A stretch of DNA of 64,000 nucleotides from Mergibacter septicus (GTDB lineage Bacteria > Pseudomonadota > Gammaproteobacteria > Enterobacterales > Pasteurellaceae): NCBI RefSeq assembly GCF_003265225.1, contig NZ_CP022013.1, forward strand, positions 653,001 to 717,000. The letters are read 5' to 3'. The notes below the pieces were generated by a model that saw nothing but the letters and a program-made list of their open reading frames with translations, was not told the DNA's origin and did no database searches. The stretch's first letter is position 1. Each line of letters starts with the position of its first letter. Below, one piece after another: positions 30,700-40,068 of the stretch. Both the position numbers and the translations under genes were made by a program.

Positions 30700-31467
30700 T
30701 TAAATTATTCGTTTTCCTCGGTGGCTTGCACCAGCTAATGCAATTAAAGCAGGCATATCATTGATAGTAATATATTTTCCTTGTACGCTTAATAATCCAC
30801 TTTTTTGAAAGCGTCCAAGTAAACGGCTAATGGTTTCCACAGTTAAACCGAGATAGTTACCAATATCACTTCTTGTCATTGTTAAACGAAATTCTCTAGC
30901 TGAAAATCCCCGAGCAGAATAACGACAAGAGAGATTATGAATGAAAGCAGCCAGTTTTTCTTCGGCACTCATTTTAGAAAGGAGAAGAATCATATCTTGA
31001 TCACTGCGAATTTCACCACTCATTAAACGCATAATTTGTTGTCTAAGTTTTGACATTTTTCCAGATAGATCATCTAAAACATCAAAAGGAATTTCACATA
31101 CCATTGATGTTTCTAAAGCTTGGGCAAAACTTGGATGCTGCATATTAGTAATTGCATCAAAACCAACGAGATCACCGGGTAAATGAAAGGAAGTAATTTG
31201 TTCTTCACCATTCTCGCTAATAGTGTAACTTTTAATCGTACCAGAGCGGATTGCGTATAGAGATTTTAATTCATCACCAGCTTTAAATATAATCTGTGCC
31301 TTAGGAATAGGTTTTTTACGTTCGATGATATTATCTAGTTGATCTAATTCATGTTCATTTAGTGTGAAAGGAATACATAATTGACTTATACTACAATCTT
31401 GACAGTGAATTGCACAACCTCCGGATTGCACCCGACGACCGATTTTGCTTTCCGCTGTGGCTCTCAT
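30700..31467 (-). CDS. fnr: Oxygen-sensing transcription regulator FNR
   Basis: A 255-residue CRP-family protein. Iron-sulphur ligands are Cys22, Cys25 and Cys31 (in [16 protein letters not shown]) and the Cys in SMVCEIPF (about 124). The C-terminal HTH reads [21 protein letters not shown] with the Glu/Ser/Arg that read TTGAT half-sites. FNR turns on anaerobic respiration genes when its 4Fe-4S cluster is intact. GGAG lies before the ATG. It likely governs the next gene group in part, but no clear FNR box was seen nearby. Confidence 0.95.
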   Translation of the reverse strand: MRATAESKIGRRVQSGGCAIHCQDCSISQLCIPFTLNEHELDQLDNIIERKKPIPKAQIIFKAGDELKSLYAIRSGTIKSYTISENGEEQITSFHLPGDLVGFDAITNMQHPSFAQALETSMVCEIPFDVLDDLSGKMSKLRQQIMRLMSGEIRSDQDMILLLSKMSAEEKLAAFIHNLSCRYSARGFSAREFRLTMTRSDIGNYLGLTVETISRLLGRFQKSGLLSVQGKYITINDMPALIALAGASHRGKRII

Positions 31468-31595
31468 AAAGGACTCCGCAAATATATTATAAAGATATAA
31501 AAAAGTATGTTAGACTGCGTTAGTTTTATTTGGTTTAATCCAAAAGATCCTAGCATAAAAAGGTTAAAGGCGAAAGCAGATTTTCGGAGGGAGAA

Positions 31596-31751
31596 ATGCC
31601 AGCAGAACATTTAACGAAAAAACGGTTAATTCAACTTTTAGTTATGATGATCTTATTATTATCAGCATTTTTTTATCGCACTTTTTACCCCGTAAATCAC
31701 CATCAAGGCGTAAAAAAGATACCTGAAGTTTCAAATAGCGTGAAAAAATAA
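31596..31751 (+). CDS. Small single-pass membrane protein
   Basis: A 51-residue ORF starting MPAEHLTKKRLIQLLVMMIL, with one membrane segment (about 11-30) and a basic tail ending SNSVKK. TCGGAGGGAGAA is a strong ribosome binding site. It is divergent from fnr and closed by a terminator, which supports a real gene. No function recognised. Confidence 0.65.
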   Translation: MPAEHLTKKRLIQLLVMMILLLSAFFYRTFYPVNHHQGVKKIPEVSNSVKK

Positions 31752-31783
31752 AACTACCAGCTTGATTAGCTGGTAGTTTTATA
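31752..31783. terminator. Convergent terminator
   Basis: AAACTACCAGCT pairs with AGCTGGTAGTTT around TTGATT. It separates the small membrane gene from the ferritin genes. Confidence 0.85.
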
Positions 31784-31792
31784 ACTAAAGAG

Positions 31793-31824
31793 AGGGATAT
31801 TATAATAGGGAGGGATATTATAAT
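31793..31824. repeat. Short direct repeat at the ferritin gene end
   Basis: GGGATATTATAAT occurs twice in a row (from about 31795 and 31811). The second copy contains the stop codon region of the downstream ferritin. It looks like a small duplication. Confidence 0.55.
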
Positions 31825-32312
31825 GTTGAGATCGAACCTAGCTCTTTATCAATTAAATATAATCCTTCACCTTCTGAACCGACTAGTTTTAATTTATCTA
31901 AAATCCCACTAAATAATTTTTCTTCTTCGTGTTGTTCAGCCACATACCATTGTAGGAAGTTGAAAGCGGAGAAGTCTTTTTCTTCCCAAGTGGCACTCAC
32001 TAATTCATTGATTTTACGAGTAACTAATTTTTCATGCTCATAAGTTAAGTGTAATATTTCAGGTAATGAAGAAAAATCGTGTTTTGGCGCTTCAATCGCA
32101 TCAATAATGGCTAATGCACCAGTTTCATTTAAATAGGTGAAAAGTTTACGCATATGTTGCATTTCTTCTGCTGCATGCTCAGCCAAAAACTTTGCAGCAC
32201 CTTCAAAACCATTATGCTCACACCAAGCACTCATTTGGAGATAGACATTAGATGAATAGAATTCAAGGTTTAATTGATCATTTAACATTTTAACAATTTT
32301 TGCTGATAACAT
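31818..32312 (-). CDS. ftnB: Ferritin, second gene of the pair
   Basis: A 164-residue non-haem ferritin. Ferroxidase ligands: Glu in [12 protein letters not shown] (17), Glu and His in [10 protein letters not shown] (about 50-53), Glu in [12 protein letters not shown] (about 94), and the EQHEEEKLF cluster (about 126-132). It stores iron as a 24-mer shell and protects against radicals. About 15 bases separate it from its upstream paralogue, so they form one unit. The gene symbol follows the Haemophilus pair and is only positional. Confidence 0.88.
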   Translation of the reverse strand: MLSAKIVKMLNDQLNLEFYSSNVYLQMSAWCEHNGFEGAAKFLAEHAAEEMQHMRKLFTYLNETGALAIIDAIEAPKHDFSSLPEILHLTYEHEKLVTRKINELVSATWEEKDFSAFNFLQWYVAEQHEEEKLFSGILDKLKLVGSEGEGLYLIDKELGSISTL

Positions 32313-32327
32313 AATGCTTTCTCCAAA

Positions 32328-32825
32328 TTATTCTTCAGGGTCTAAAGTGGCTAATTCACGGTCAATAAAATATAAAGCACGACCATCTTCACCAAGTAAA
32401 TTAAATTTTTCTAAAATAGAGCTAAACAATTTTTCTTCTTCATGTTGTTCTGCTACATACCATTGTAAGAAGTTAAAGGTTGAATGATCGTGATGCATTG
32501 CGGTTACTTCAACTAATTCATTAATTTTAGAGGTTACTAATTTTTCATGCTCAAGTGTAATTTCAAAAATTTCTTTTAAAGACACATAGTCATGTTTAGG
32601 TGCTTCAATTTTACCTAAGAGTGGTAAACTACCTGTTTCATTCACATAGGTAAATAATTTTTGCATATGCATCATTTCTTCATCTGCATGACGTAAGAGA
32701 AAAGCCGCAGCACCACTGAATCCGTGATTTTCACACCATGCACTCATTTGTAGATAAACATTAGAAGAATAAAATTCTAAATTAATTTGTTCGTTTAATT
32801 TATCAACGATAGCTTGTTTTAACAT
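32328..32825 (-). CDS. ftnA: Ferritin, first gene of the pair
   Basis: A 165-residue ferritin with the same ligand set as its neighbour ([31 protein letters not shown]). I choose the ATG giving MLKQAIVDK because GGGAGG lies just before it; an ATG 12 bases earlier overlaps that site. Two different ferritin subunits in one unit are common in Haemophilus and relatives and may form mixed shells. Confidence 0.88.
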   Translation of the reverse strand: MLKQAIVDKLNEQINLEFYSSNVYLQMSAWCENHGFSGAAAFLLRHADEEMMHMQKLFTYVNETGSLPLLGKIEAPKHDYVSLKEIFEITLEHEKLVTSKINELVEVTAMHHDHSTFNFLQWYVAEQHEEEKLFSSILEKFNLLGEDGRALYFIDRELATLDPEE

Positions 32826-33112
32826 TTTTCCTCCCATTTAAGGTAAGTAGAATTAAAGAGTAAGCAAACAGATGTAATACTAACCATTAAATTTTAAAAA
32901 TCAAATCTTTTTTAGAAGTATAAGTTATTAATTTATAAAGGGAATAATGAAAATAATTTTTATTTTATTAATCAAATAGAAATTATTTCCCTAATATAAA
33001 ATAAGAATAAAGATGCTATTTTTTAGACAAAAAGAAAAATATTTAAAAATTCGGCTTGACGGATCAATTCAATCTCGTTATTATTCGCCCCGCTTAAAGC
33101 CAATCTTGATGC
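32826..33112. other. Intergenic region before the tRNA gene
   Basis: Very AT-rich. It must hold the minus-strand ferritin promoter and the tRNA promoter. TTGACG (33056-33061) with TATTAT (33079-33084), 17 bp apart, is a fair tRNA promoter. No Fur-type palindrome was recognised. Confidence 0.4.
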
Positions 33113-33202
33113 GGAGGAATGGTCGAGTGGTTGAAGGCACCGGTCTTGAAAACCGGCGAGGGTTTACGCCCTCCGTGAGTTCGAATCTCACTTCCTCCGC
33201 CA
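33113..33202 (+). tRNA. tRNA-Ser (anticodon TGA)
   Basis: Cloverleaf of 90 bases from GGAGGAAT to the encoded CCA. Anticodon stem CCGGT/ACCGG with loop CTTGAAA, so anticodon TGA reading UCA. A long variable arm (GAGGG...CCCTC) marks a class II tRNA, and the T-arm reads GTGAG-TTCGAAT-CTCAC. Confidence 0.96.
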
Positions 33203-33699
33203 CTTTAATCTATTTAAAATTATAAATTCCAGCATCTCATATTTTTCGTTTTTTTACCATTTCTTTTTATCCTATAAAAATAGGATTTATTTAGAATTAC
33301 TAAATAGCACTATTTATATTATCAGATACTAAGCCAAACGTTACACTTAATCCAATAAGTGTTATTTAAATTAAGTTAATTCCGTAGTTTTAACTTTTAT
33401 CATTTTTATTTTATTGAATAGAAATTAGACATATGTTGGCTTTTTTGTTAATGTACGACAAAATTTTTTCTATCTTTATCTCAAAAAATCTAATAAAATT
33501 TCTCAAAATAGTTAATAAAATGTAAATTGACCTAATATTTTTTACATTTTATTTATAAGTTGTAAAGCTATTATTAAAGCATAAAGCAGGGTGAAATCTA
33601 TTTAAAAGCAGAGTGAATGGAACACTTATGGGGTTTCGTTTGCTAGTTTTTTTAAGTAGTTTTTACTACATTTTTTAACTTTAAAAAAAGGAACTTACC
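33203..33699 (+). other. Long AT-rich leader region of aceE
   Basis: About 500 bases without a gene. Possible boxes TTGACC (33527) and TTTATA (33552) are poorly spaced. A weak hairpin GTAGT-TTTT-ACTAC (33656-33669) followed by ATTTTTT lies 24 bases before aceE and could attenuate. AAAAAAAGGAA serves as ribosome binding site. I saw no PdhR- or FNR-type palindrome. Confidence 0.4.
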
Positions 33700-36363
33700 A
33701 TGTCAGATATGGTCAGATATGATATCGATCCACCAGAGACTAATGATTGGTTAGATGCGATTGATTCAGTTATTCGTGAAGAAGGTGTAGAAAGAGCACA
33801 ATTTATTATTGAACAATTACTTCAACGTGCTAGATCTAACAATGTTTCTCTGCCAACAGGTACGACAACAGATTACATCAATACTATTCCAGCATCAGCT
33901 GAACCAGCTTATCCAGGAAATATCGATCTTGAGCGCAGAATTCGTGCCGCAGTACGTTGGAATGCGATGATGATGGTCTTAAGAGCTTCAAAAAAAGATT
34001 TGGAATTAGGTGGTCATTTATCATCATTCCAATCTGCAGCAACTATTTATGAAGTTTGCTTTAATCATTTCTTTAAAGCACGGACTGAAAAAAATGGTGG
34101 TGATTTAGTCTTTTTCCAAGGTCATATCTCACCGGGTATCTACTCTCGTGCTTTCCTTGAAGGACGTTTAACTGAAGAGCAGTTAGATAATTTCCGTCAG
34201 GAAGTTGGCGGTAAAGGATTATCTTCTTATCCTCATCCTAAATTAATGCCTGAATTTTGGCAGTTCCCAACAGTATCAATGGGATTAGGTCCTCTAAATG
34301 CAATTTATCAAGCTCGTTTCCTAAAATACTTACATAATCGTGGCTTAAAAGATACAGCAGATCAAACCGTTTATGCTTTCTTAGGCGATGGTGAAATGGA
34401 CGAAGTTGAATCAAGAGGTGCAATTTCATTTGCTGCTCGTGAGAAGTTAGATAACTTAGTCTTTGTAATTAACTGTAACTTACAACGTTTAGATGGTCCT
34501 GTTACAGGTAATGGTAAAATTATTCAAGAACTTGAAGGCTTATTCAATGGTGCTGGTTGGGAAGTTATCAAGGTTATTTGGGGAAATCGTTGGGATAGTT
34601 TATTACAGCGAGACACTTCTGGAAAATTATTAAAATTGATGATGGAAGTGGTAGATGGTGATTACCAAACATTTAAGTCAAAAGATGGTGCTTATATCCG
34701 TGAACATTTCTTTGGACGTTATCCAGAAACTGCAGCCTTAGTTGCAGATATGACAGACGATGAGATTTGGGCATTAAATCGTGGTGGGCATGATCCAATT
34801 AAAGTCTTTGCTGCATTCAACCAAGCGAAACAAGTTAAAGATAAGCCAACTGTCTTATTAGTTAAAACAGTCAAAGGCTATGGTATGGGTGAAGCCGCAG
34901 AAGGTAAAAATATTGCTCACCAAGTTAAAAAAATGGATATGTCAGGCGTACGCCATGTACGTGATCGTTTTGCATTACCATTTACAGATGCTGAAGTTGA
35001 AAAATTACCATATATTAAATTTGAAGAAGGCTCAGAAGAGTACAATTATTTACACCAACGTCGTACTGCTTTAAATGGTTATTTACCAACACGTTTACCA
35101 CGCTTTACTCAAGCACTAGAAGTCCCATCATTAGATGAATTTTCTCAATTATTTGAAGCACAATCACGCCCAATTTCAACGACTATGGCGTTTGTCCGTT
35201 CATTAAACGTATTATTGAAAAATAAATCTGTTGGGAAACATATTGTACCAATTATTGCAGATGAAGCCCGTACTTTCGGAATGGAAGGTTTATTCCGCCA
35301 AATTGGTATTTATAATCCGCATGGTCAAAACTATGTTCCACAAGATCGTGAACAAGTTGCTTATTACCGTGAAGCAACCGATGGACAGGTTTTACAAGAA
35401 GGTATTAATGAACAAGGTGCTACTGCATCTTGGATTGCAGCTGCAACTTCTTATAGTACCAATGATGTTCCAATGATCCCATTCTTTGTTTACTACTCAA
35501 TGTTTGGTTTCCAACGTATTGGGGATTTAATGTGGTTAGCAGGTGATCAACGTGCTAGAGGCTTTATGATTGGTGGTACTTCAGGACGTACTACATTAAA
35601 TGGTGAAGGCTTACAACACGAAGATGGTCATAGTCATATTCAAGCATTAACGATTCCAAGTTGTGTTGCTTATGATCCTGCTTTTGCCTATGAAGTGGCT
35701 GTTATTATGCAAGATGGTGTTCGCCGTATGTATGGTGAAGCCCAAGAAGATATTTATTATTATATCACCACCTTAAATGAAACCTATGAACAACCAGCAA
35801 TGCCAGCTGGTGCTGAAGACGGTATCCGTAAAGGTATTTATAAATTTGAAACGGTTGAAGGTAAAGGTTCAGCGAAAGTTCAATTACTCGGTTCAGGGGC
35901 AATCTTACGTCATGTTCGTGAAGCAGCTCAGTTATTAGCAACAGATTTCGGTGTGACTTCAGATGTATATAGTGTGACTTCATTTACTGAATTAGCACGT
36001 GAAGGCTCTGCAATTGAACGTGAAAATATGTTACATCCAGAAGCAGAAGCGAAAGTACCTTATATTACTCAAGTAATGAATGATGCTCCAGCTGTTGCCG
36101 CAACGGATTATATGCGTTTATTTGCAGAACAAGTTCGTGCTTATGTTCCAGCAAGTAGTTATCGTGTATTAGGTACAGATGGTTTTGGTCGTTCTGACAG
36201 TCGTGAAAACTTACGGGAACACTTTGAAGTGAATGCACATTATGTTGTTATTGCTGCATTAACTGAATTAGTGAAAGCTGGTACTTTAGATAAGAAAGTT
36301 GTCAGTGAAGCGATTGAAAAATACGCAATTAATCCAGATAAAGTATATTCGCTATACGCATAA
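33700..36363 (+). CDS. aceE: Pyruvate dehydrogenase E1 component
   Basis: An 887-residue thiamine-diphosphate enzyme, same length as in E. coli, that decarboxylates pyruvate and acetylates the lipoyl arms of E2. The ThDP-binding motif reads GDGEMDEVES...VINCNLQRLDGPV (about residues 230-270). Conserved HISPGIYSRAFLEGR and EDGHSHIQALTIPS are seen. It is followed by aceF after 33 bases. Confidence 0.97.
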   Translation: MSDMVRYDIDPPETNDWLDAIDSVIREEGVERAQFIIEQLLQRARSNNVSLPTGTTTDYINTIPASAEPAYPGNIDLERRIRAAVRWNAMMMVLRASKKDLELGGHLSSFQSAATIYEVCFNHFFKARTEKNGGDLVFFQGHISPGIYSRAFLEGRLTEEQLDNFRQEVGGKGLSSYPHPKLMPEFWQFPTVSMGLGPLNAIYQARFLKYLHNRGLKDTADQTVYAFLGDGEMDEVESRGAISFAAREKLDNLVFVINCNLQRLDGPVTGNGKIIQELEGLFNGAGWEVIKVIWGNRWDSLLQRDTSGKLLKLMMEVVDGDYQTFKSKDGAYIREHFFGRYPETAALVADMTDDEIWALNRGGHDPIKVFAAFNQAKQVKDKPTVLLVKTVKGYGMGEAAEGKNIAHQVKKMDMSGVRHVRDRFALPFTDAEVEKLPYIKFEEGSEEYNYLHQRRTALNGYLPTRLPRFTQALEVPSLDEFSQLFEAQSRPISTTMAFVRSLNVLLKNKSVGKHIVPIIADEARTFGMEGLFRQIGIYNPHGQNYVPQDREQVAYYREATDGQVLQEGINEQGATASWIAAATSYSTNDVPMIPFFVYYSMFGFQRIGDLMWLAGDQRARGFMIGGTSGRTTLNGEGLQHEDGHSHIQALTIPSCVAYDPAFAYEVAVIMQDGVRRMYGEAQEDIYYYITTLNETYEQPAMPAGAEDGIRKGIYKFETVEGKGSAKVQLLGSGAILRHVREAAQLLATDFGVTSDVYSVTSFTELAREGSAIERENMLHPEAEAKVPYITQVMNDAPAVAATDYMRLFAEQVRAYVPASSYRVLGTDGFGRSDSRENLREHFEVNAHYVVIAALTELVKAGTLDKKVVSEAIEKYAINPDKVYSLYA

Positions 36364-36396
36364 TTGAGTCAAGCGAACAAAATAAAGGAAATAGAG

Positions 36397-38259
36397 ATGT
36401 CAAAACAAATTCAAATCCCTGATATCGGTGGTGATGAAGTTACCGTTACTGAGATTATGGTAAAAGTGGGCGATACAATCGCCCTTGATCAGAGTGTGAT
36501 TAACGTTGAAGGGGATAAAGCTTCAATGGAAGTCCCAGCACCAGAAGCTGGGGTAGTAAAAGAAATTTTAGTTAATATTGGTGATAAAGTTTCAACTGGT
36601 ACACCAATGTTAGTTTTAGAGTCGCTAGATGCTGCACCAGCACAAGTAACAGCATCAGCAGCTCCAGTTGCAACAGCAGCAGAGATTGTTGAAGTGTATG
36701 TGCCAGATATTGGTGGTGATGAAGTTAATGTCACTGAAATTATGGTGAGCATTGGCGAGCAAGTTACTGAAGAGCAATCTTTAATCACAGTTGAAGGCGA
36801 TAAAGCCTCAATGGAAGTGCCTGCACCATTTGCTGGTGTAGTTAAAGAAATTTTAATTAAGTCAGGTGATAAAGTTTCGACTGGTTCATTGATTATGAAA
36901 TTTGAAGTTGCAGGTGCGGTTTCTGCTCCGGTTGCTTCTTCTGAGACTACCACTCAAGTTCAAGCAGCATCAGCAACAACCGCAATTAAAGATGTTGCAG
37001 TACCAGATATTGGTGGTGATGAAGTTAATGTCACTGAAATTATGGTTAGCATTGGTGAGCAAGTTGCCGAAGAGCAATCTTTAATTACGGTTGAAGGCGA
37101 TAAAGCCTCAATGGAAGTTCCTGCGCCATTTTCTGGTGTAGTCAAAGAAATTTTAATTAAATCGGGTGATAAAGTTTCGACTGGCTCATTAATTATGCGT
37201 TTTGAAGTTGCAGGTGAGTCAGTGCCTGCAGCACCAGTGGCACAAGTAGCGCCAACACCAGCAGCAAATGCTGCACCGGTACAAACACCAGTTGCAGCAG
37301 CACAAGAGACTAATGATGTTGATAGTGCGGCAAGTTTTGCTCATGCAACGCCTGTTGTTCGTCGTTTAGCACGTGAGTTTGGGGTTAACCTTGATAAAGT
37401 AAAAGGAACGGGACGTAAAAATCGTATCTTAAAAGAAGACGTACAAGCTTACGTTAAAGATGCTTTAAAACGTTTAGAAAGTGGTGCAACTCAAAGTGGT
37501 AATGCAGGTGCAGGTTTAGGTTTATTACCTTGGCCGAAAGTTGATTTTAGTAAATTTGGTGAAACTGAAGAAGTCGAATTAGGTCGTATCCAAAAAATCT
37601 CTGGTGCAAATTTACACCGTAACTGGGTGATGATCCCACACGTTACACAATGGGATAAAGCGGATATTACCGAATTAGAGAAATTCCGTAAAGAGCAGAA
37701 TGTATTAGCTGAAAAACAAAAACTAGAGGTTAAAATCACGCCGTTAGTCTTTATTATGAAAGCGGTTGCAAAAGCATTAGAAGCTTATCCTCGTTTCAAC
37801 AGTTCCATTACTGAAGATGCTCAGCGTTTAATCTTGAAAAAATACATTAATATCGGTGTGGCAGTCGATACACCAAACGGTCTAGTTGTACCTGTATTTA
37901 AAGATGTAAACAAAAAAGGCATTATTGAACTGTCACGTGAATTAATGGAAGTATCGAAAAAAGCACGTGCAGGTAAATTAACGGCGTCTGATATGCAAGG
38001 TGGCTGTTTTACTATTTCTAGCCTCGGTGGTATTGGTGGAACTCACTTTACTCCAATTGTAAATGCACCTGAAGTTGCGATTTTAGGGGTTTCTAAGTCA
38101 GAAATGACACCAGTATGGAATGGTAAAGAATTTACCCCTCGCTTAATGTTACCATTATCGTTATCTTACGATCATCGTGTGATTGATGGTGCTGATGGTG
38201 CGAGATTCATTACCTTTATCAACGGTGTATTAAGCGATTTACGTCGTTTAGTTATGTAA
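36397..38259 (+). CDS. aceF: Pyruvate dehydrogenase E2, dihydrolipoyl acetyltransferase
   Basis: A 620-residue core subunit. Three lipoyl domains with lipoylated Lys at 41, 136 and 236 (each in [11 protein letters not shown]), joined by Ala/Pro/Gln-rich swinging linkers. Then an E1/E3-binding domain ([16 protein letters not shown], about 310-345) and the acyltransferase core ending in [15 protein letters not shown] with the catalytic His/Asp. ATG 36397 is preceded by AAAGGAAA; an upstream TTG start is unlikely. Lipoyl domains 2 and 3 are nearly identical in DNA at a 300-bp offset. Confidence 0.96.
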   Translation: MSKQIQIPDIGGDEVTVTEIMVKVGDTIALDQSVINVEGDKASMEVPAPEAGVVKEILVNIGDKVSTGTPMLVLESLDAAPAQVTASAAPVATAAEIVEVYVPDIGGDEVNVTEIMVSIGEQVTEEQSLITVEGDKASMEVPAPFAGVVKEILIKSGDKVSTGSLIMKFEVAGAVSAPVASSETTTQVQAASATTAIKDVAVPDIGGDEVNVTEIMVSIGEQVAEEQSLITVEGDKASMEVPAPFSGVVKEILIKSGDKVSTGSLIMRFEVAGESVPAAPVAQVAPTPAANAAPVQTPVAAAQETNDVDSAASFAHATPVVRRLAREFGVNLDKVKGTGRKNRILKEDVQAYVKDALKRLESGATQSGNAGAGLGLLPWPKVDFSKFGETEEVELGRIQKISGANLHRNWVMIPHVTQWDKADITELEKFRKEQNVLAEKQKLEVKITPLVFIMKAVAKALEAYPRFNSSITEDAQRLILKKYINIGVAVDTPNGLVVPVFKDVNKKGIIELSRELMEVSKKARAGKLTASDMQGGCFTISSLGGIGGTHFTPIVNAPEVAILGVSKSEMTPVWNGKEFTPRLMLPLSLSYDHRVIDGADGARFITFINGVLSDLRRLVM

Positions 38260-38267
38260 TCTTAAAT

Positions 38268-38340
38268 AGCAGGCTAACCTATGCAAATTTAAGCTGAGAT
38301 CTTAAACAGTATATCGCATAGTCAGCCTGCTTTTGTTTAC
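38268..38340 (+). terminator. Long hairpin after aceF
   Basis: AGCAGGCT and CTATGC pair with GCATAG and AGCCTGCT across a loop of about 30 bases, followed by TTTTG. It may reduce read-through into lpd. Confidence 0.6.
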
Positions 38341-38378
38341 AGAATATTTGCATTTGTGCAAACAACAAAGAGGTTCAT

Positions 38379-39803
38379 ATGAACAAAGAAATTAAAACAC
38401 AAGTAGTAGTATTAGGTGCAGGACCAGCAGGGTATTCTGCCGCATTCCGTTGTGCTGACTTAGGTTTAGAAACCGTACTTATTGAGCGTTTTTCGACTTT
38501 AGGTGGTGTCTGTTTAAACGTCGGTTGTATTCCATCTAAGGCATTATTGCACGTTGCAAAAGTTATTGAAGAAGCAAAAGCATTAGCAGAACACGGGGTG
38601 GTTTTTGGTGAACCTAGAACTGATGTTGATAAAATCCGTGGTTGGAAAGAAAAAGTAATTAACCAGTTGACAGGCGGTTTAGCTGGTATGGCTAAGATGC
38701 GTAAAGTTCAAGTGGTGAATGGTTATGGAAAATTCACTGGTCCAAATAGTATTGTGGTAGAGAGTGAAGAAGGCGAAACGAAAGTAACTTTTGATAATGC
38801 GATTATTGCAGCGGGTTCTCGCCCAATTCAATTACCTTTCATTCCACACGAAGATCCACGTGTTTGGGATTCCACTGATGCATTAGCATTAAAAGAAGTA
38901 CCGAAAAAACTTCTCATTATGGGTGGTGGTATCATCGGTTTAGAAATGGCGACTGTGTATAAAGCGTTAGGTTCAGAAATTGATGTCGTTGAAATGTTCG
39001 ATCAAGTGATCCCTGCTGCAGATAAAGATATTGTTAAAATTTATACAAAACGCATTGAGAAGAAATTTAATCTTTTACTTGAAACAAAAGTGACTGCAGT
39101 TGAAGCTAAAGAAGATGGCATTCACGTTTCAATGGAAGGTAAAGGTGCAAATGAAACTCGCTGTTATGATGCCGTATTAGTAGCGATTGGGCGTACACCA
39201 AACGGCAAATTAATCAATGCAGAAGCCGCAGGAATAGCAGTTGATGAGCGTGGTTTTATTCGTACCGATAAACAAATGCGAACTAATGTTCCTCATATCT
39301 TTGCAATTGGCGATATAGTAGGTCAACCAATGTTAGCCCATAAAGGCGTGCATGAAGGTCATGTTGCTGCTGAAGTGATTGCGGGTAAAAAACACTATTT
39401 TGATCCGAAAGTGATTCCATCAATTGCTTATACTGAACCAGAAGTGGCGTGGGTTGGTAAAACGGAAAAAGAGTGTAAGGCAGAAGGTATTAATTATGAA
39501 GTTGCAACCTTCCCTTGGGCGGCTTCAGGGCGAGCAATTGCATCGGATTGTTCAGATGGTATGACGAAACTCATTTTCGATAAAGATACGCATCGAGTTA
39601 TTGGTGGTGCTATTGTTGGTACGAATGGTGGTGAGTTACTAGGTGAAATCGGATTAGCGATTGAAATGGCATGTGATGCAGAAGATTTAGCCTTAACCAT
39701 TCACGCTCACCCAACTCTACATGAATCAGTAGGATTAGCGGCAGAAGTATTTGAAGGAACTGTTACTGATCTACCAAATGCGAAAGCAAAAAAGAAAAAA
39801 TAA
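38379..39803 (+). CDS. lpd: Dihydrolipoamide dehydrogenase (E3)
   Basis: A 474-residue flavoprotein that reoxidises lipoamide for pyruvate and 2-oxoglutarate dehydrogenases. FAD motif GAGPAGYSAAFRCADLG at the start, redox pair in GGVCLNVGCIPSK (Cys about 45 and 50), NAD motif GGGIIGLEMATVYKALG, and the C-terminal catalytic HAHPTLHES. AAAGAGG precedes the ATG. A long hairpin separates it from aceF; a terminator follows. Confidence 0.97.
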   Translation: MNKEIKTQVVVLGAGPAGYSAAFRCADLGLETVLIERFSTLGGVCLNVGCIPSKALLHVAKVIEEAKALAEHGVVFGEPRTDVDKIRGWKEKVINQLTGGLAGMAKMRKVQVVNGYGKFTGPNSIVVESEEGETKVTFDNAIIAAGSRPIQLPFIPHEDPRVWDSTDALALKEVPKKLLIMGGGIIGLEMATVYKALGSEIDVVEMFDQVIPAADKDIVKIYTKRIEKKFNLLLETKVTAVEAKEDGIHVSMEGKGANETRCYDAVLVAIGRTPNGKLINAEAAGIAVDERGFIRTDKQMRTNVPHIFAIGDIVGQPMLAHKGVHEGHVAAEVIAGKKHYFDPKVIPSIAYTEPEVAWVGKTEKECKAEGINYEVATFPWAASGRAIASDCSDGMTKLIFDKDTHRVIGGAIVGTNGGELLGEIGLAIEMACDAEDLALTIHAHPTLHESVGLAAEVFEGTVTDLPNAKAKKKK

Positions 39804-39830
39804 TCGCTCCTCTTTTTTCATAAAATGAAC

Positions 39831-39860
39831 AAAGACCTAGTGTAAACCTAGGTCTTTATT
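39831..39860 (+). terminator. Terminator after lpd
   Basis: AAAGACCTAG pairs with CTAGGTCTTT; ATT-rich tail. Confidence 0.8.
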
Positions 39861-39998
39861 TATATTTAAATTCGTTATTTTCTCACTTTAATTTTTTATT
39901 CTTACCTACCAGTAGGTTAAATAATACTCTATTACATTTTTTATCACTTCAGAGTACCGTTTATTATATGGATTTTTATTAGTTTGAATAGAATAACT

Positions 39999-40033
39999 TG
40001 ACATTAAGTTTTTTTGTACTAGTTTAATAGAAC
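39999..40033 (+). promoter_or_regulatory. trp promoter with TrpR-like operator
   Basis: -35 TTGACA (39999) and -10 TTTAAT (40023), 18 bp apart. GTACTAGTTTAATAGAAC (40016-40033) is close to the TrpR operator GTACTAGTTNAACTAGTAC and covers the -10 box. Related TAGTTTGAAT elements lie at 39981 and 40040. Only about 35 bases remain before trpE. Confidence 0.72.
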
Positions 40034-40068
40034 AAATAATAGTTTGAATGAGATGTTAGGAAGTGAAA

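Noticed and set aside
31468-31595. FNR box for autoregulation of fnr
   Set aside because: No TTGAT-N4-ATCAA-like palindrome found in the divergent gap.
33204-33218. Further TTTAAA dyad promoter after the tRNA gene
   Set aside because: Half-sites are 9 bp apart, one is TTTAAT, and no hexamer lies at the fixed distance.
33013-33225. 70-residue ORF
   Set aside because: It runs through the tRNA-Ser gene.
36489-37145. Minus-strand ORFs in aceF
   Set aside because: Mirror frames of the repeated Ala/Val/Pro-rich lipoyl domains, repeating with the domains; no ribosome binding sites.
40034-40068. trp leader peptide and attenuator
   Set aside because: Only about 35 bases, no Trp codons and no hairpin-T-run.
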